A model generated the notes under the pieces. The model saw nothing but the letters and a program-made list of their open reading frames with translations. It had not been told where the DNA came from and ran no database searches. The position numbers were made by a program, and so were the translations under genes. This document shows, in pieces, positions 1 to 11,655 of a stretch of DNA of 64,000 nucleotides. Source of the DNA: Protea cynaroides (Eukaryota; Streptophyta; Magnoliopsida; Proteales; Proteaceae); assembly GCA_028583415.1 (NCBI GenBank), contig CM053266.1, forward strand, positions 30,352,771 through 30,416,770. Direction: 5' to 3'. Every line of letters starts with the position of its first letter. Positions within the stretch are counted from its first letter, which is position 1.

Positions 1-481
1 TGATGGTTAGGAAATGAACATGTATGCCACCAATATAACTAGTTCTCTTCATCTATTAGCTTATGGTTTTTGATTGAATATTTTTATATAGTATGAGAAC
101 CAACACTATAATATATTGATAATACATATACACTTATAATCTAGTTGTGAGGGACCACATATGCCAGAAATTAGACTTTTTATTTCCAAAAACATAAATA
201 TTTTTTGGCGATGAAAATGAACCTCAACAACTTCAATTCCAGCATCCAAATCATCTTAACCCTAGTTTGATTGCAGTTGATTATGCCAACCCTAAACCAT
301 AGGGACCTTGACTCAACTTTTCTCCTACTCCTCTTTTCTTACTTCTCTCTCCTCTCGTTTTGATTAATTTGGCGTCGTATGGTTCAATCCATTTTGAGCA
401 TTGTTTAAAAGCTTTCATAAAGAGAGAAGAGAGAGAGAATTGCAGTGTATACTATTGCCTAAACTAAGCTACACAGTTAGC

Positions 482-515
<34 letters not shown>

Positions 516-2236
516 GCAGTGTATACTATTGCCTAAACTAAGCTCCACTCTTTGCTTTGATTGGTCATGAATACGAGAGCATAATCCAACAGTGCGGGGG
601 GCTGTTTTCCTATGTTCGTGGGAATGAGATCACAACCCACTAAGCATTCATGTCCAACTTTCACTCTATTTGAGTTGGGCCTCGGAAGGCCATCAATCAA
701 TCAACCCACTTACATCCACTAGTTTAATGCAAATTAAAATCTATATGGGCCTTAGGACCAAATCATAAACCATTCTGCTGCAATAATACAAATAATATGA
801 AGGGTTCATTGAACCTTTCACTTCCTGACATTAAGGTGGTATCATAATTCATAGATGCCATGAAAGCAGGGAAAGTTTTCTCTTTTATCACAGAAAGACT
901 ATTTCATTGACATTGTTACTTCTGAGGGACTTCCAAAGCTAAACCTGTGAAGCCCACTAAAAGCCAATAACTACAGAAAAAATTTTGTGTAAATGTCAAT
1001 TTGGGTCTCTGCTCTCTATGGGTTTACTGAAACGCCTTGGGTTCAGATCATCTCCTAATCGTTGGAAAGACTCCAATCATGATCTAGTAGTTGGTGTTCA
1101 CTTGGTGTGCATACCAATTGGAGCACAAGTTAGAGAGACTGGACAGCATGAGAAGATCTTTTTTCAAACTCCTCTCCCAATACATCAAACATCTTACAAG
1201 TTAGAGAGACTGGACGACATGACAGGATCTTTTACCAAACTCCTCTCCCAATACATCAAACATCTTACTTTTATTCATGCACTGTTTTCGCTGCTCAACA
1301 AAGATGATTGATAGATCTCATGCTCCTCCCTCTGTAGTATGCGTAATGATATGTCCTTCCTTATACGCCCTCATGGATTGGTTAAAATGTGACATGGCGA
1401 AAAATTTGTGTGTGTGTGTGAAGAAACACTTGGTACTAAAATAATTCCATGTATAGGTAACTATATGGTGACAAAACTTGCATGGACACCCACTCTAACA
1501 CATGTGCAGCACGAATTTTTTTATATATATTTATAAATAAACAATATCTGACACTAAAATAATATATACCTTTAATATGTGAATAATATGGCCGAAATAT
1601 ATAATATGGAGAAAAAAATTTCATATTTTTTGAAAATGTGCCTTTTAGGAATTTTCTTTTTGAATACGATATAGTATTGATGCATATTGTTGCAGAATTA
1701 TACCAAAAACTAACTGCTATGATCTTTTTATGGGAGAAAAAAATAAGTACAACAAAGGACTTCAAAGCTTCTACTTAAATATACATTTTAAGATAATAAA
1801 AACGACGTTTGATATGTATTGTCTTTCTTTAATCATGGAAGGCATGAAGAGAACATAGTTCATTCTGTAGCGTGCTTTTTTTCCCATTATACTTTTGGAG
1901 CCCATAACTGTAATACGTCACTCTTTATCCATTTTTATTATATTTTAGGAATGTACTTTTAGAATAAAAATGTATTTTTAAGAATGCATACCAAACACAG
2001 TTTAAATCTCGATGATAATGGAGTAATGCTGGAGGAGGATTTTGGGCATCTAATGCGTCCACGTGTGGTATTCCTAGTGGGAGGTACTATTTGTACCTAG
2101 CTAACAATATGTCCAAATTATGAAATAAACAGGCTTTTGCTTTGATCACTATAATATAAAGTTGGAGATTGGAAATAGAACATAAAAAATAAAATATCTA
2201 TATATTTAAAGTATTGACCGTTTTTAGATAAGGAGA

Positions 2237-2279
<43 letters not shown>

Positions 2280-2710
2280 ATGTCACTGATGCTCTCTCTA
2301 CTACAAAAGTATTGACCAATCTTTTGGGGTGCTCTAGGAGTTAGTTTTTGAGACCAATTGGGATGCATGGGCTTCCCAACGGATCTAAAACCAATAGCTC
2401 AATAAAGAACTGGTAGAAACCAGAACCATTTAACATATATATCCCTAAGTTTTCACATATAAACTCTTTTTCATATTCTCTTTTAGTTGCTATGGTTCCA
2501 TTCGTTTTTTTTTGTCTTAATATTTTATATGTAAAATAAAGTTTCAATATTTGTCTTGAATAGGTAAAAGAGGTTTTCTCTCTCCTTTAGAGATCACTAT
2601 ATTTTATCTCTTAAAAACAAACATTGAAAAAAAGATACATATAAAATATTATACGTAAAATTTTCCGGTACAATTTTACATCAAACAAATGGAGCTTATA
2701 TGTATTAGTT
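1..2710. other. Intergenic, AT-rich, no gene seen
   Basis: I see no supported gene here. The stretch holds (GA)n runs at 485-513 and 2240-2277. A motif of about 34 bases starting GCAGTGTATACTATTGCC occurs at about 440 and again at about 515, on either side of the first GA run. A 71-base tandem duplication starts with TTAGAGAGACTGGA at 1130 and again at 1201. The open frame at 985-1311 runs through this duplication, has no recognisable domain and no splice context, and I do not call it a gene. Confidence 0.6.
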
Positions 2711-2715
2711 TGCAT

Positions 2716-3158
2716 TGTAAGATATTTTTATGGGCTTAATTAATTATAAGGTTAGTTGATTCAGTGGGAGTCTAGTTACGGGTAAACCGGTTTAAGTATG
2801 ATTGGAGATGGACCAACCTGGTCCACTGTGGGACTGGTCTAGGGTTGGGGGTGGTATTATAAATACCAATGGTTAGAGTCCCCACAGCCACGGTGTTATT
2901 TTCTTCTCCTGTTCCCATACACAGAGAGAAGGTCAAAGGATCCCGGCTGTGGAAGACTTTGATCCAAGCATTCCAAACATTCCAAGCATTCAAATCAAAG
3001 AAGGAAAACGGTCGGAAATCAATCTACAGCAAGAGGTATGTCTCTAATCATCTCTTTTCAATACCCATTGTATTCTAGTAATCTGTGTAGTGTGTTTGTC
3101 AGGGTTCATGGGAAATCCCATGGGAAAGTCCAAAGAGGATCTATCTAAAATACTTACA
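2716..3158 (+). repeat. 5' LTR of the non-autonomous element
   Basis: Starts TG and ends CA. A likely promoter TATA region is TATTATAAATACC near 2855-2870, followed by transcribed-looking sequence. It differs from the right LTR by scattered substitutions and small indels only. Confidence 0.92.
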
Positions 3159-3639
3159 GTGGTATCAGAGCTACTTACACAGATCTAGAATCATGGAAAA
3201 GCATTGTTAAAACTTTATGTTTGAATGAATTCAAAAAGGGGAGAGATTTTCTCCCAAAATTCTCTTCGAACCTGTCTAAGGTTTGGACTTTGAAAAAAAA
3301 ATTTCGGACTATTAAAAAGCAAAATAAATTATACAGGATTGTAGGACTCGGAGAGACGGAGCTGGCGACATAAAGTTAGTCGCCGAAAACTACCCGACGC
3401 GCCCTCACGCGCCGCCTGAAAAGGCGAGTGAGATCCACGCGTCGGGGTTGGAAAAGTTAAAAAAAAAAAAAAAAAACTCTGACGGCGTCGAGTCATCGCC
3501 GGGTCGACTCGGCGCTAACTCGTAAACCCTAACGGGTTGGCTGGGTTGACTCGGGCCGAGTCTACCCAGCCCCGGCTTGCCAGGCCCAGACTAGTCTGGC
3601 CAGGGCTGGCCCAGCCCAGGCCTAGTCCGGACAAGGGGG

Positions 3640-3825
3640 GCAAACCCAGCCAGGCAAAATGAGCAACCCGATCCGCCGACCCGGCATTACAACCCAGTAA
3701 CCCGACCTAGTGACCCAGGGGATTTTGACCCGGAACCCTACCCAGCGATCCGAAATGTTGACCCGGTAACCCGACACATTGACCCGAGAATTTGACCCGG
3801 TGACCCGAACTGTGGATTGGTTGGA
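3640..3825. repeat. GC-rich degenerate array of GACCCGG-type units
   Basis: Inside the non-autonomous element, the words TGACCCGG, AACCCGA and GACCCGA recur every 10-25 bases in an otherwise AT-rich interior. The wider GC-rich patch runs from about 3340 to 4010. Frames crossing it on the minus strand give low-complexity Arg/Gly/Val-rich peptides that I do not regard as genes. Confidence 0.7.
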
Positions 3826-4661
3826 CCGGTGGTTGGACTGCCGATTTACGGTTCGGTTTAGGTCCAGACCGTTTTGGTTTGGTCTGGACCAAACCATTAA
3901 AAAAGAAAAAAAAGGGTTCTGTTTTGTGGGTTCGGTCGGCCCATAGCCGAACCCGGACAGACTGAACCGAACCGGATGAACCGGTCCTAGCCGGTTCAGG
4001 ATTCAAGAATGTTTAAGCCAACTTTGAACGACGATTGTGAGAGCTAGGAGCGTCGGTTTTGACGCGGTTTTTTGCATTGGTTTCGTATTTTGATGCTCTA
4101 TAGTTTGGTACATAGTTTGATACAGTTTGGTGATTTGAAAATTTTATTTTTGATTAAAAGGTGCCCCAAATTAATCCGGTTTGTAGTTTTCTGCTTATTT
4201 ATCAGTTATTTTTGTACCAGATGCATGTAGAAAGTTATGTGTGCATGAAATTTTATTTATTGACCTACAATGTGCTGCAAAGTAGGGTTTAGAGATATCA
4301 TTGTGGAATTGGGTGGAACTCACCAAAGTGGTACACCTAGTTTCATCATGATGTCTTCAAATTCAAAATTCATGTATTTGTAAATGTTTGTGTAAGGGCG
4401 ATGTACACCCAAATGTGGCATTGTCAAGTTTTAATCAAATTAAGGTTTGTGGGTGTCATGTGAAGATTGGGTGGAATCCGTCAAAGTAGTACACTCAGTT
4501 CCATCATGGTAGTCCTCAAATCCCAAATTTATACATTTACATATACAATAAAGGATATATTTTAATACACTATTTTTTATGGTGTGAAAAGCAGCTAAGA
4601 AAGTCAGTGTTAACCCAAATGTGGCATTGTCAAAGTTAAAGGTATGTTCATGCACATGAAT

Positions 4662-5170
4662 TGAAAGGATTTTGACTTTAGGGAGTCTCATTAACCCAAA
4701 GGTGGTGGGATTTTCGAGAGTCATTATTCTTTCACAGTTATTGCACAGAAATTGAGAAGACCACTGCATGTTTATCCCAAAGGAGAATGTGTAGTTGGTT
4801 AACTCTTGAAAAATGATATTTATTTGCATGAAAGGGTTTTGACTTTAAGGAGTCTCATTAACCCAAATGTGGTGGGATTTTCGAGAGTCATTATTCTTTC
4901 ACAGTTATTACACAGAAACTGAGAAGACCACTGCATATTTATCCCAAAGGAGAATGTGTAGTTGGTTAACTCTTGGAAAAGGATATTTATTTGCATGAAA
5001 GGGTTTTGACTTTAGGGAGTCTCATTAACCCAAAGGTGGTGGGATTTTCGAGAGTCATTATTCTTTCGCAGTTATTGCACAGAAACTGAGAAGACCACTG
5101 TATATTTATCTCAAAGGAGAATGTGTAGTTGGTTAACTCTTGGAAAAGGATATTTATTGCATGAAAGTTT
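4662..5170. repeat. Three tandem copies of a 167-bp unit
   Basis: The word GACTTTAGGGAGTC or a one-base variant starts at 4674, 4841 and 5008, a constant spacing of 167. The intervening sequence (GTGGTGGGATTTTCGAGAG, CACTGCAT, GAGAATGTGTAGTTGG) is nearly identical in all three. Immediately upstream, two more diverged copies of a related unit can be seen around 4304-4435 and 4470-4640 (ACTCACCAAAGTGGTACAC against ATCCGTCAAAGTAGTACAC; AAATGTGGCATTGTCAA in both). Confidence 0.88.
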
Positions 5171-5663
5171 TATATGGTTAATGCAAGTAAAGGGTATATG
5201 TATGAGTCTTCAGTTGTTTGATATTGTATTTAAACTCATACACTGATGTGTTCATCCAAATATGACTGTCCCAAAGAATGTTTTGATATCTATCTCTTAT
5301 CTTCCTGGGACAAAGAATAAAATTTATTATGAAAAGATTGGAGACTAGTCTAGGATCGTTTGACCTAGATGTATCTTTCATAGTAGTTTACATAAGTTGT
5401 GAGGTATTCTACTATTAAGGTTATGTGTAGCAGTATTAAGATGAGCAATATTGCAAAGGGATTATCTAAGAAAAATCCAAAGGATAAGAATAATATTTTA
5501 AAGGGGGTCGGGAGATAGTTTATTAACCTATTTCTCTAGTACCAATTATGCTGGAAATGGTAATGTGAGAAAGTATTTTTGGGAGCTGTTAACTATCAGT
5601 GAAAAGCTCAAGGACAATGAGATCAATGTAATTGATATATTAAATATATTCCATTACTTGCCA

Positions 5664-5665
<2 letters not shown>

Positions 5666-5751
<86 letters not shown>
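5666..5751. repeat. (AT)n microsatellite
   Basis: About 43 uninterrupted AT dinucleotides within the non-autonomous LTR element. The open frame across it is low-complexity Tyr-Ile. Confidence 0.97.
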
Positions 5752-5754
<3 letters not shown>

Positions 5755-6910
5755 GATCTTAGTGGCTTACATTACCAAAGGGGAGAAATAGCTAGTGATA
5801 AGATTGTTGTTGGGTAACTCTAAGGTGGATTACTCATAGATGGGTAAATTGACAAAAGATAGGTGGTTTGACCAAGTACTGTTAAGCCAGATAAGCATAT
5901 CTAGAAAGAGATAATGGTTCTAGGACTCCCTAGGTTTTTGGGGTAGGAGGGTCTTGAAGACTGTTGGCTTGAATATTGTAAAGTTTCTTTTACATTCGAA
6001 TATTTTTTTTCTGCTTTTGATTTTACTTTGTTTTATGTTTATTGTTTGACTTAGCATATTTTTCCCATATTAAAATGTAATGATATTATTTGAAATATCG
6101 GAATATAAAATTTTTCTTTTCAATTAAATTGAAAGAAATTATGCCTATGATGTTGTAAGGTAAATGACTGCATGTAATGCAGACTGTATTTGTTATGTAA
6201 TGTGGTGAATAGTTTTTCATGTTTGACTGTGCAATCTTAGGTTTGACTAGTTGTACCACCAGTCATAGTTGATCTCTAGGACAATGTAGAGACAGGTTGA
6301 AAAGATTTTCTTGGAATGGTTGAAAATGTTTTATCTGTGGGAGTCTTTAGATTCTCTTAGTCAGTGGGAGTGCTTAGATCTGCTTGGTTAGTGAGAGATC
6401 TGGTAATTGATGATTTATCTGTAATTGATTGTTTTATTTGTGGTTTAATGGACAGGATTATTAGTGAGCATTCATTGCTTGTATGTATTATTGATTATTT
6501 AAGACATGTCAAAATTACAAGACGGTATTTAGCCAAAGAAGGTGGTATTTAGCCAAAGAAGGCGATAAGCCAAAGTAAGATATTAATCCAAATTGGAGGC
6601 GGTTTACCTATATAAAGTTGGATAATATCAAAGTGCGTTGGCCTATAAAGATTTTAAGGTAACGGGATTGTGGTAATTCGATCATTGGACTCAAGTATTC
6701 ATCTCAAAGTGATTTATGTCATTAAGTAAACCTCTGTATGTGACTGATAGTAGGGTGTTCACTGGATGTATAGGAGTACTTTTCGCTGTTGTTCGACATT
6801 CGTAGGCTTGATAACTGAATCAAAGTAAAGGATGGTTTTGGTGTAATTAGATTCCATGGCCACATTGGATCAATGGTGAATTTATAATTAATATAGCCCA
6901 AATGGGAGAT

Positions 6911-7356
6911 TGTAAGATATTTTTATGGCTTAATTAGTTATAAGGTTAGTTGATTCAATGGGAGTCTAGTTACGGGTAAATCGGTTTAAGTATGATTGGA
7001 GATGGACCAACCTGGTCCACTGTGGGACTGGTCTAGGATTGGGGGTGGTATTATAAATACCAATGGTTAGAGTCCCCACAGCCACAGTGTTATTTTCTTC
7101 TCCTGTTCCCATACGCAGAGAGAAGGTCAAGGGATCCCGACAAGCTGTGGAAGACTTTGATCCAAGCATTTCCAAACATTCTAAGCATTCAAATCAAAGA
7201 AGGAAACGGTCGGAAATCAATCTACAGCAAGAGGTATGTCTCTAATCATCTCTTTTCAATACCCATTGTATTCTGATAATTTGTGTAGTTTGTTTGTCAG
7301 GGTTCATGGGAAATCCCATGGGAAAACCCAAAGAGGATCTATCTAAAATGCTTACA
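6911..7356 (+). repeat. 3' LTR of the non-autonomous element
   Basis: Copy of the left LTR, directly preceded by the polypurine tract and followed by the TGCAT target duplication. Confidence 0.92.
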
Positions 7357-7361
7357 TGCAT

Positions 7362-8312
7362 GTGTATTTTGTATATAGATATATCATGCACATACATGTA
7401 AATGTTCTGTTGAAAGTGTGTACGGGTAAATGAGGAATGAATGTCTACCATATTTACTATTGGGGATTGATGGATTAAGAATGAGTAGATTGATGTACCT
7501 AAGATGGAAGAATGTTCGATCATTTATCTAGATGATACCAATATAATTATATACCCTTTGGTGTAGATCCACTACCTCTTAGTATGATTTTCCAATGAAC
7601 TCTTAAGATATTTTCTATTGTACTATGTTATTTGCTAGAGTTAGGTAAACATGTAGCATCATCTAGATTAAATCTTTCACAGTATAGGGGTGAACCTTCG
7701 TTTCTATAATTGAAATTTGAGAAGCTTTAGCTTATGTTTTTCAATATATTCAGAAATAATTTCTTATGAAAAGTTTTCTTTTAAAAATACTGTTTTTCTT
7801 AATAAATAGTGTCTAGAACAGGTAAGGAATCAAAATCTAACGATCTAGGACGAGATTCTAGTTTTGAAACCGCTTAGTAAATGGGACTTCTGAAAATGTC
7901 CCCCTTAAGAATGACCAGATAAGAAACCATCCAAAATACTCGGAGCATCTTATCTGGTACTCTTGCCTCCCAAGTTCCAACCTTTAGGGGCCCGTTTGAT
8001 AACTCTCTGTCTTTGGATTCCTTTATCTATCTCTGGAGCAAATTTTTTACTCCCAATTTTTCTAGTACAAAATCATATTTGATATTTATTGGGAGCAAGA
8101 ATAGTAGGACAAGCATTCCAATCCCCATACCATCCACCATTGAAGTAAACTTATAAAAAGAAACAGAGTTTCATCAATGAACCTTTACAAGTGGATGGTT
8201 TGAGGAAGAAAAAAAAAAAAAGCCAAAACTGAAATTCGAATATTAGGGTGTAGCGTTGAAGAATGAAGGAGAGAAATAGAAAATGGATGTACCTAAGAGA
8301 GGTGAAGAGTGT
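7362..8312. other. Intergenic, nothing recognised
   Basis: AT-rich sequence with no domain-bearing frame, tRNA or inverted-repeat element that I can support. Confidence 0.5.
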
Positions 8313-9253
8313 TAGGACCATGTCAAATGCAACCAATCAGCAAAGGGCATGTGGCCCCACACAGATTGACTACGCCAATGGACATCTATCCCCATCCTAG
8401 TTCATCAAACCAAGCATGATTCTATGCCCTCAAGCAGTTACATACATGCGGGAATTGAGCACGTTTAGATAAGTGAAGGCTAACTCACGTTTTGGTGGTT
8501 AACTCTACGTGTCAGCCTCTTGAAAGAGGTTAAGACAGACTCGATCATGTTCCTAACGAGTCTCAGAGCGGTTATCATTAAACCGGCCCTTGGATCCACA
8601 TTAAACGGCTACGAAGCTCGCCTATACTGTCATGACCCTCCAATCTCAGGATGGGAATGCCCAAAGACTCTCAATCTCGGCTTCCAAGGATCTCAAAAGG
8701 AATCTTGAAATATGTGCAACTGCAAGGAGACGTCCCTATGTTAGGGCCATTCCATGCTCAACAAATATCCATACTATCAAGGTAAATGGACCAAACTTTT
8801 GCTATCCATACTTACATACTACTAAATTCACTACCAGCCTCTCTATCTTGAACTTGACTTTCTTATACTTGAATTCATTTGCTTATTACCTTTAAGATGA
8901 CTTAGGCATTGAAGTGGTCCCTAGTTATCCGACCTGCCCAACTCTCTTGTCTATCTTCTTTTTTGACAGGTATCTCAATCAGGAGTCCGACCAATTTTTG
9001 GCGATAACAGATTGACGCCCACTGTGGGGACTCTCAGTAGTCAATTCCAAAAAATCTCAACTTTGATACTCATTCAATTATCGTTCCAATGGCTCTACCA
9101 AGGAGAGATCATAGCTATGCACTTCATAGCAATACTGATGACCATCACCACAATGGAGATACTCTTGGTGACGAGGTTGACCAAACGGTTAACCATGGCA
9201 CACTGCTAGTGGCCCCGCCAGCACCAGCACAACAGTTCGTAACTGCTGCCTAG
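8313..9253 (+). mobile_element. Ty3/gypsy-like 5' end fragment (LTR end, leader, broken gag start)
   Basis: At 8990-9030 the sequence TTTTTGGCGATAACAG followed by TTGACGCCCACTGTGGGGA resembles the LTR/primer-binding junction of plant gypsy elements, which typically reads TTGGCGCCGTCTGTGGG. A frame starting ATG at 9089 encodes a hydrophilic His/Asp-rich leader (MALPRRDHSYALHSN...) and stops at TAG 9251-9253, after which gag-like residues (QTITHQIEALAKLIKY) continue in frame. The left boundary near 8313 (TGTTAGGACC) is only a guess. No second LTR or pol is present, so this is a truncated, inactive fragment. Confidence 0.55.
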
Positions 9254-9376
9254 TTGCAAACAATTACTCACCAAATCGAAGCATTGGCCAAACTTATCAA
9301 ATACATTAATTGGCATCATTATGGTCTTAGGTTCTGTGCTACGGGTCCGATCTTGGAGATAGCATTAATGGTATGT

Positions 9377-10550
9377 GTCACACCCCAATTCTAGACTAAC
9401 CAGTGGTGTGATGAACCGTCAATAAATCAACGGTTCAATTAGGATTTTGTATAAGCCGTAACCACCATATCAAACCACACACATTCCATGGTGATAATCA
9501 GAAATAATAAATTAACAAGCGAAAGTCTTATAAATAATGAACTGAGATTTAACAATGATAGTAACTACAGCCAATTATCTCCAAAAAACTCAAGACATAA
9601 AGTAAATAATCCATTACATGTTTCGGTACTCAAATATAACTAAACTACTAAAAAACACATTGGTTGCACTCGCATGACGGATCATGCGTATTTTCCACAG
9701 CTTTTATGTCCATAGCCGCCATATGTTCATACGACAGTGCGTTCACATAGTCTTCTATAGTAGGAACTGCATCATCAACTTGTGAGGACAAATGTCTACC
9801 CACGCTGAATGGACGGTAAATGATTTGGATTCGTCACCTAGATTAAGGTCTAGGACCTAAAATGTAGCCTCATCCTGAGATAAGACTTTTATTGACTCAT
9901 GACCCAACATATGGGCTTTGGTCCAACAGAGAACGGATAAGCATTCAAAGTACAGTTTGGGAAGGTGTTAGGCACCCAAAACTGCCCGATCCAAAAATCG
10001 GCCTCCTATGTGACTCTACTTTCCTTAGACTCTATGGTTTTGACTGTTCATGGTCGATGGATGATGACTAGGGCTCATGGGGGATCCTATGCCAAGTTGC
10101 TGAGTTCTTCTAGCCTAAATTCAGCCAAACATGTTCTCAAAGTAAGAAAACAAACAAAATAATATACAATGAATCGAACCAAAGATGGTTCGGTGATGGA
10201 CTGAATCTGAGATGTCCAAAACATCTCAAATTGCCTACGTATTTCAATCCTGAAAATCAAGTCCAAAAACGTAGTTCGAAACATAAAGTGATTAAGGTTT
10301 ATGGATTAAGCTTTCTTAGATTCAATTTATTCAAGTTGAAGTTTATGCTTGATGATGATTGAGATTGAATCTAGAGATAGCCTAAATGGATCGAAGTGAA
10401 CGAGGATATGGATACGGATATGGATATGGGGGACCTGAGGATACTAAGATGGGATACCATACTTGGAGAGTCCTCCAAGTTGCCTACGTATTCCAGAGGT
10501 CCTGGAAATCAGGTATAACGTAGTTCGTTACATGGATTGTACTCTCAGGG
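9377..10550. other. Retroelement-like non-coding repeat
   Basis: Begins with TGTCACACCCC, a common start of plant LTRs. Contains two diverged copies of a module, GCCTACGTATT...CGTAGTTCG, at about 10233-10280 and 10483-10530. No coding domain was found and I could not find the other end, so class and limits are uncertain. Confidence 0.4.
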
Positions 10551-10579
10551 AGTAAGGTGTGGCTCTCAGGGAGTAGAGT

Positions 10580-10945
10580 GTAAGATAGTCTCGCAAGACT
10601 AAGGTGCGTACTCGCAAGCACGACTTCAAGATAGAGCCTCGCAAGGCTAAGGGGGGTGCGTGCTCGCAAGCACGACTTCAAGATAGAGCCTCGCAAGGCT
10701 AAGGGTACGTACTCGCAAGTACGGCTTCAAGATAGAGCCTCGCAAGGCTAAGGAGGGTGCGTGCTCGCAAGCATGACTTCGGGATTGAGCCTCGCAAGGC
10801 TAAGGGTACGTACTCGCAAGTACGGCTTGAGGATAGAGCCTCGCAAGGCTAAGGGTGCGTACTCGCAAGCACGACTTCGGGTTTGAGCCTCGCAAGGCTA
10901 AGGGTGCGTACTCGCAAGCACGACTTCGGGATTGAGCATGCGTAC
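10580..10945. repeat. Palindromic minisatellite, block 1 (core CTCGCAAG)
   Basis: Units of roughly 45-60 bases, each containing one or two short hairpins with the constant core CTCGCAAG and varying arms: AGT...ACT, AGC...GCT, CGTG...CACG and CGTA...TACG. The arms change between units but mostly remain complementary. It has no protein-coding character. Confidence 0.9.
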
Positions 10946-11655
10946 TCTCAGGGAGTAGAATATGTATGTGTGACTCAGGGAGTCAGATTTGTACTCTCAG
11001 GGAGTAAGGTTGTACTCTTAGGGAGTAGGGTTGTACTCTCAGGGAGTAAGGTTTGTACTCTCAGGGAGTAAGGTTTGTACTCTCAGGGAGTAGGGTTGTG
11101 GCTCTTAGGGAGTTAGATTTGTACTCTCAGGGAGTAAGGTATGGCTCTGAGGGAGTTGGATTTGTACTCTCAGGGAGTAGGGTTGTACTCTCAGGGAGTA
11201 GAGTGTGACTCTCAGGGAATCAAATTTGTACTCTCAAGGAGTAGGGTATGGCTCTCAAGGAGTTAGATTTATACTCTCAGGGAGTAGGGTGTGTATACTC
11301 TCAGGGAGTAATGGATTTGTACTCTCAGGGAGTAAGGTATGTGTATACTCTTAGGGAGTAAGGTTTGTACTCTCAGGGAGTAAGGTTTGTACTCTCAGGG
11401 AGTAAGGTATGTGTATACTCTTAGGGAGTAAGGTTTGTACTCTCAGGGAGTAAGATTTGTACTCTCAGGGAGTAAGGATTTGTACTCTCAGGGAGTAGGG
11501 TTGTACTCTCAGGGAGTAGGGTTGTACAGGGAGTTGGATTTGTACTCTCGGGGAGTAAGGTTTGTACTCTCAGGGAGTGATGTTTGTACTCTCAGGGAGT
11601 GATGTTTGTACTCTCAGGGAGTGATGTTTGTACTCTCAGGGAGTAGGGTTTGTTG
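10946..11655. repeat. Palindromic minisatellite, block 2 (core CTCAGGGAG)
   Basis: More than 25 units of about 20-22 bases, typically TACTCTCAGGGAGTAAGGTT. Each unit holds a short inverted repeat such as TACTC-TCAGG-GAGTA or TGACTC-AGG-GAGTCA. Units vary mainly in the spacer and in the arm bases. A few similar units also precede block 1 at 10540-10580. Confidence 0.93.

Larger units (their letters stand above)
2716..7356 (+). mobile_element. Complete non-autonomous LTR retroelement (LARD-like)
   Basis: Two near-identical LTRs (2716-3158 and 6911-7356) begin TGTAAGATAT and end CTTACA. The 5-bp direct repeat TGCAT flanks the element exactly (2711-2715 and 7357-7361), so it is an integrated copy with both ends intact. 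A primer-binding site complementary to initiator Met-tRNA, TGGTATCAGAGC, follows the left LTR at 3160-3171. A polypurine tract, AATGGGAGA, precedes the right LTR at 6901-6909. The 3.7-kb interior shows no gag, protease, integrase or reverse transcriptase in any frame. It must have been moved by enzymes of another element. Its size, with LTRs under 0.5 kb and a long non-coding interior, fits the LARD class. Superfamily cannot be read without coding sequence. Confidence 0.93.

Noticed and set aside
985..1311. 108-codon open frame at the left of the window
   Set aside because: It spans a 71-base tandem duplication, has no domain, and no exon context on either side.
3622..4006. Overlapping Arg/Gly/Pro-rich minus-strand frames
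   Set aside because: They come from the GC-rich GACCCGG array of a retroelement. Two frames are open at once, which reflects composition and not coding.
5565..5762. Tyr-Ile repeat proteins across (AT)n runs (also at 18196-18519, 32325-32534 and 37239-37753)
   Set aside because: They are translations of microsatellites. The only real coding in 37239-37753 is HDS exons 13 and 14 on the minus strand.
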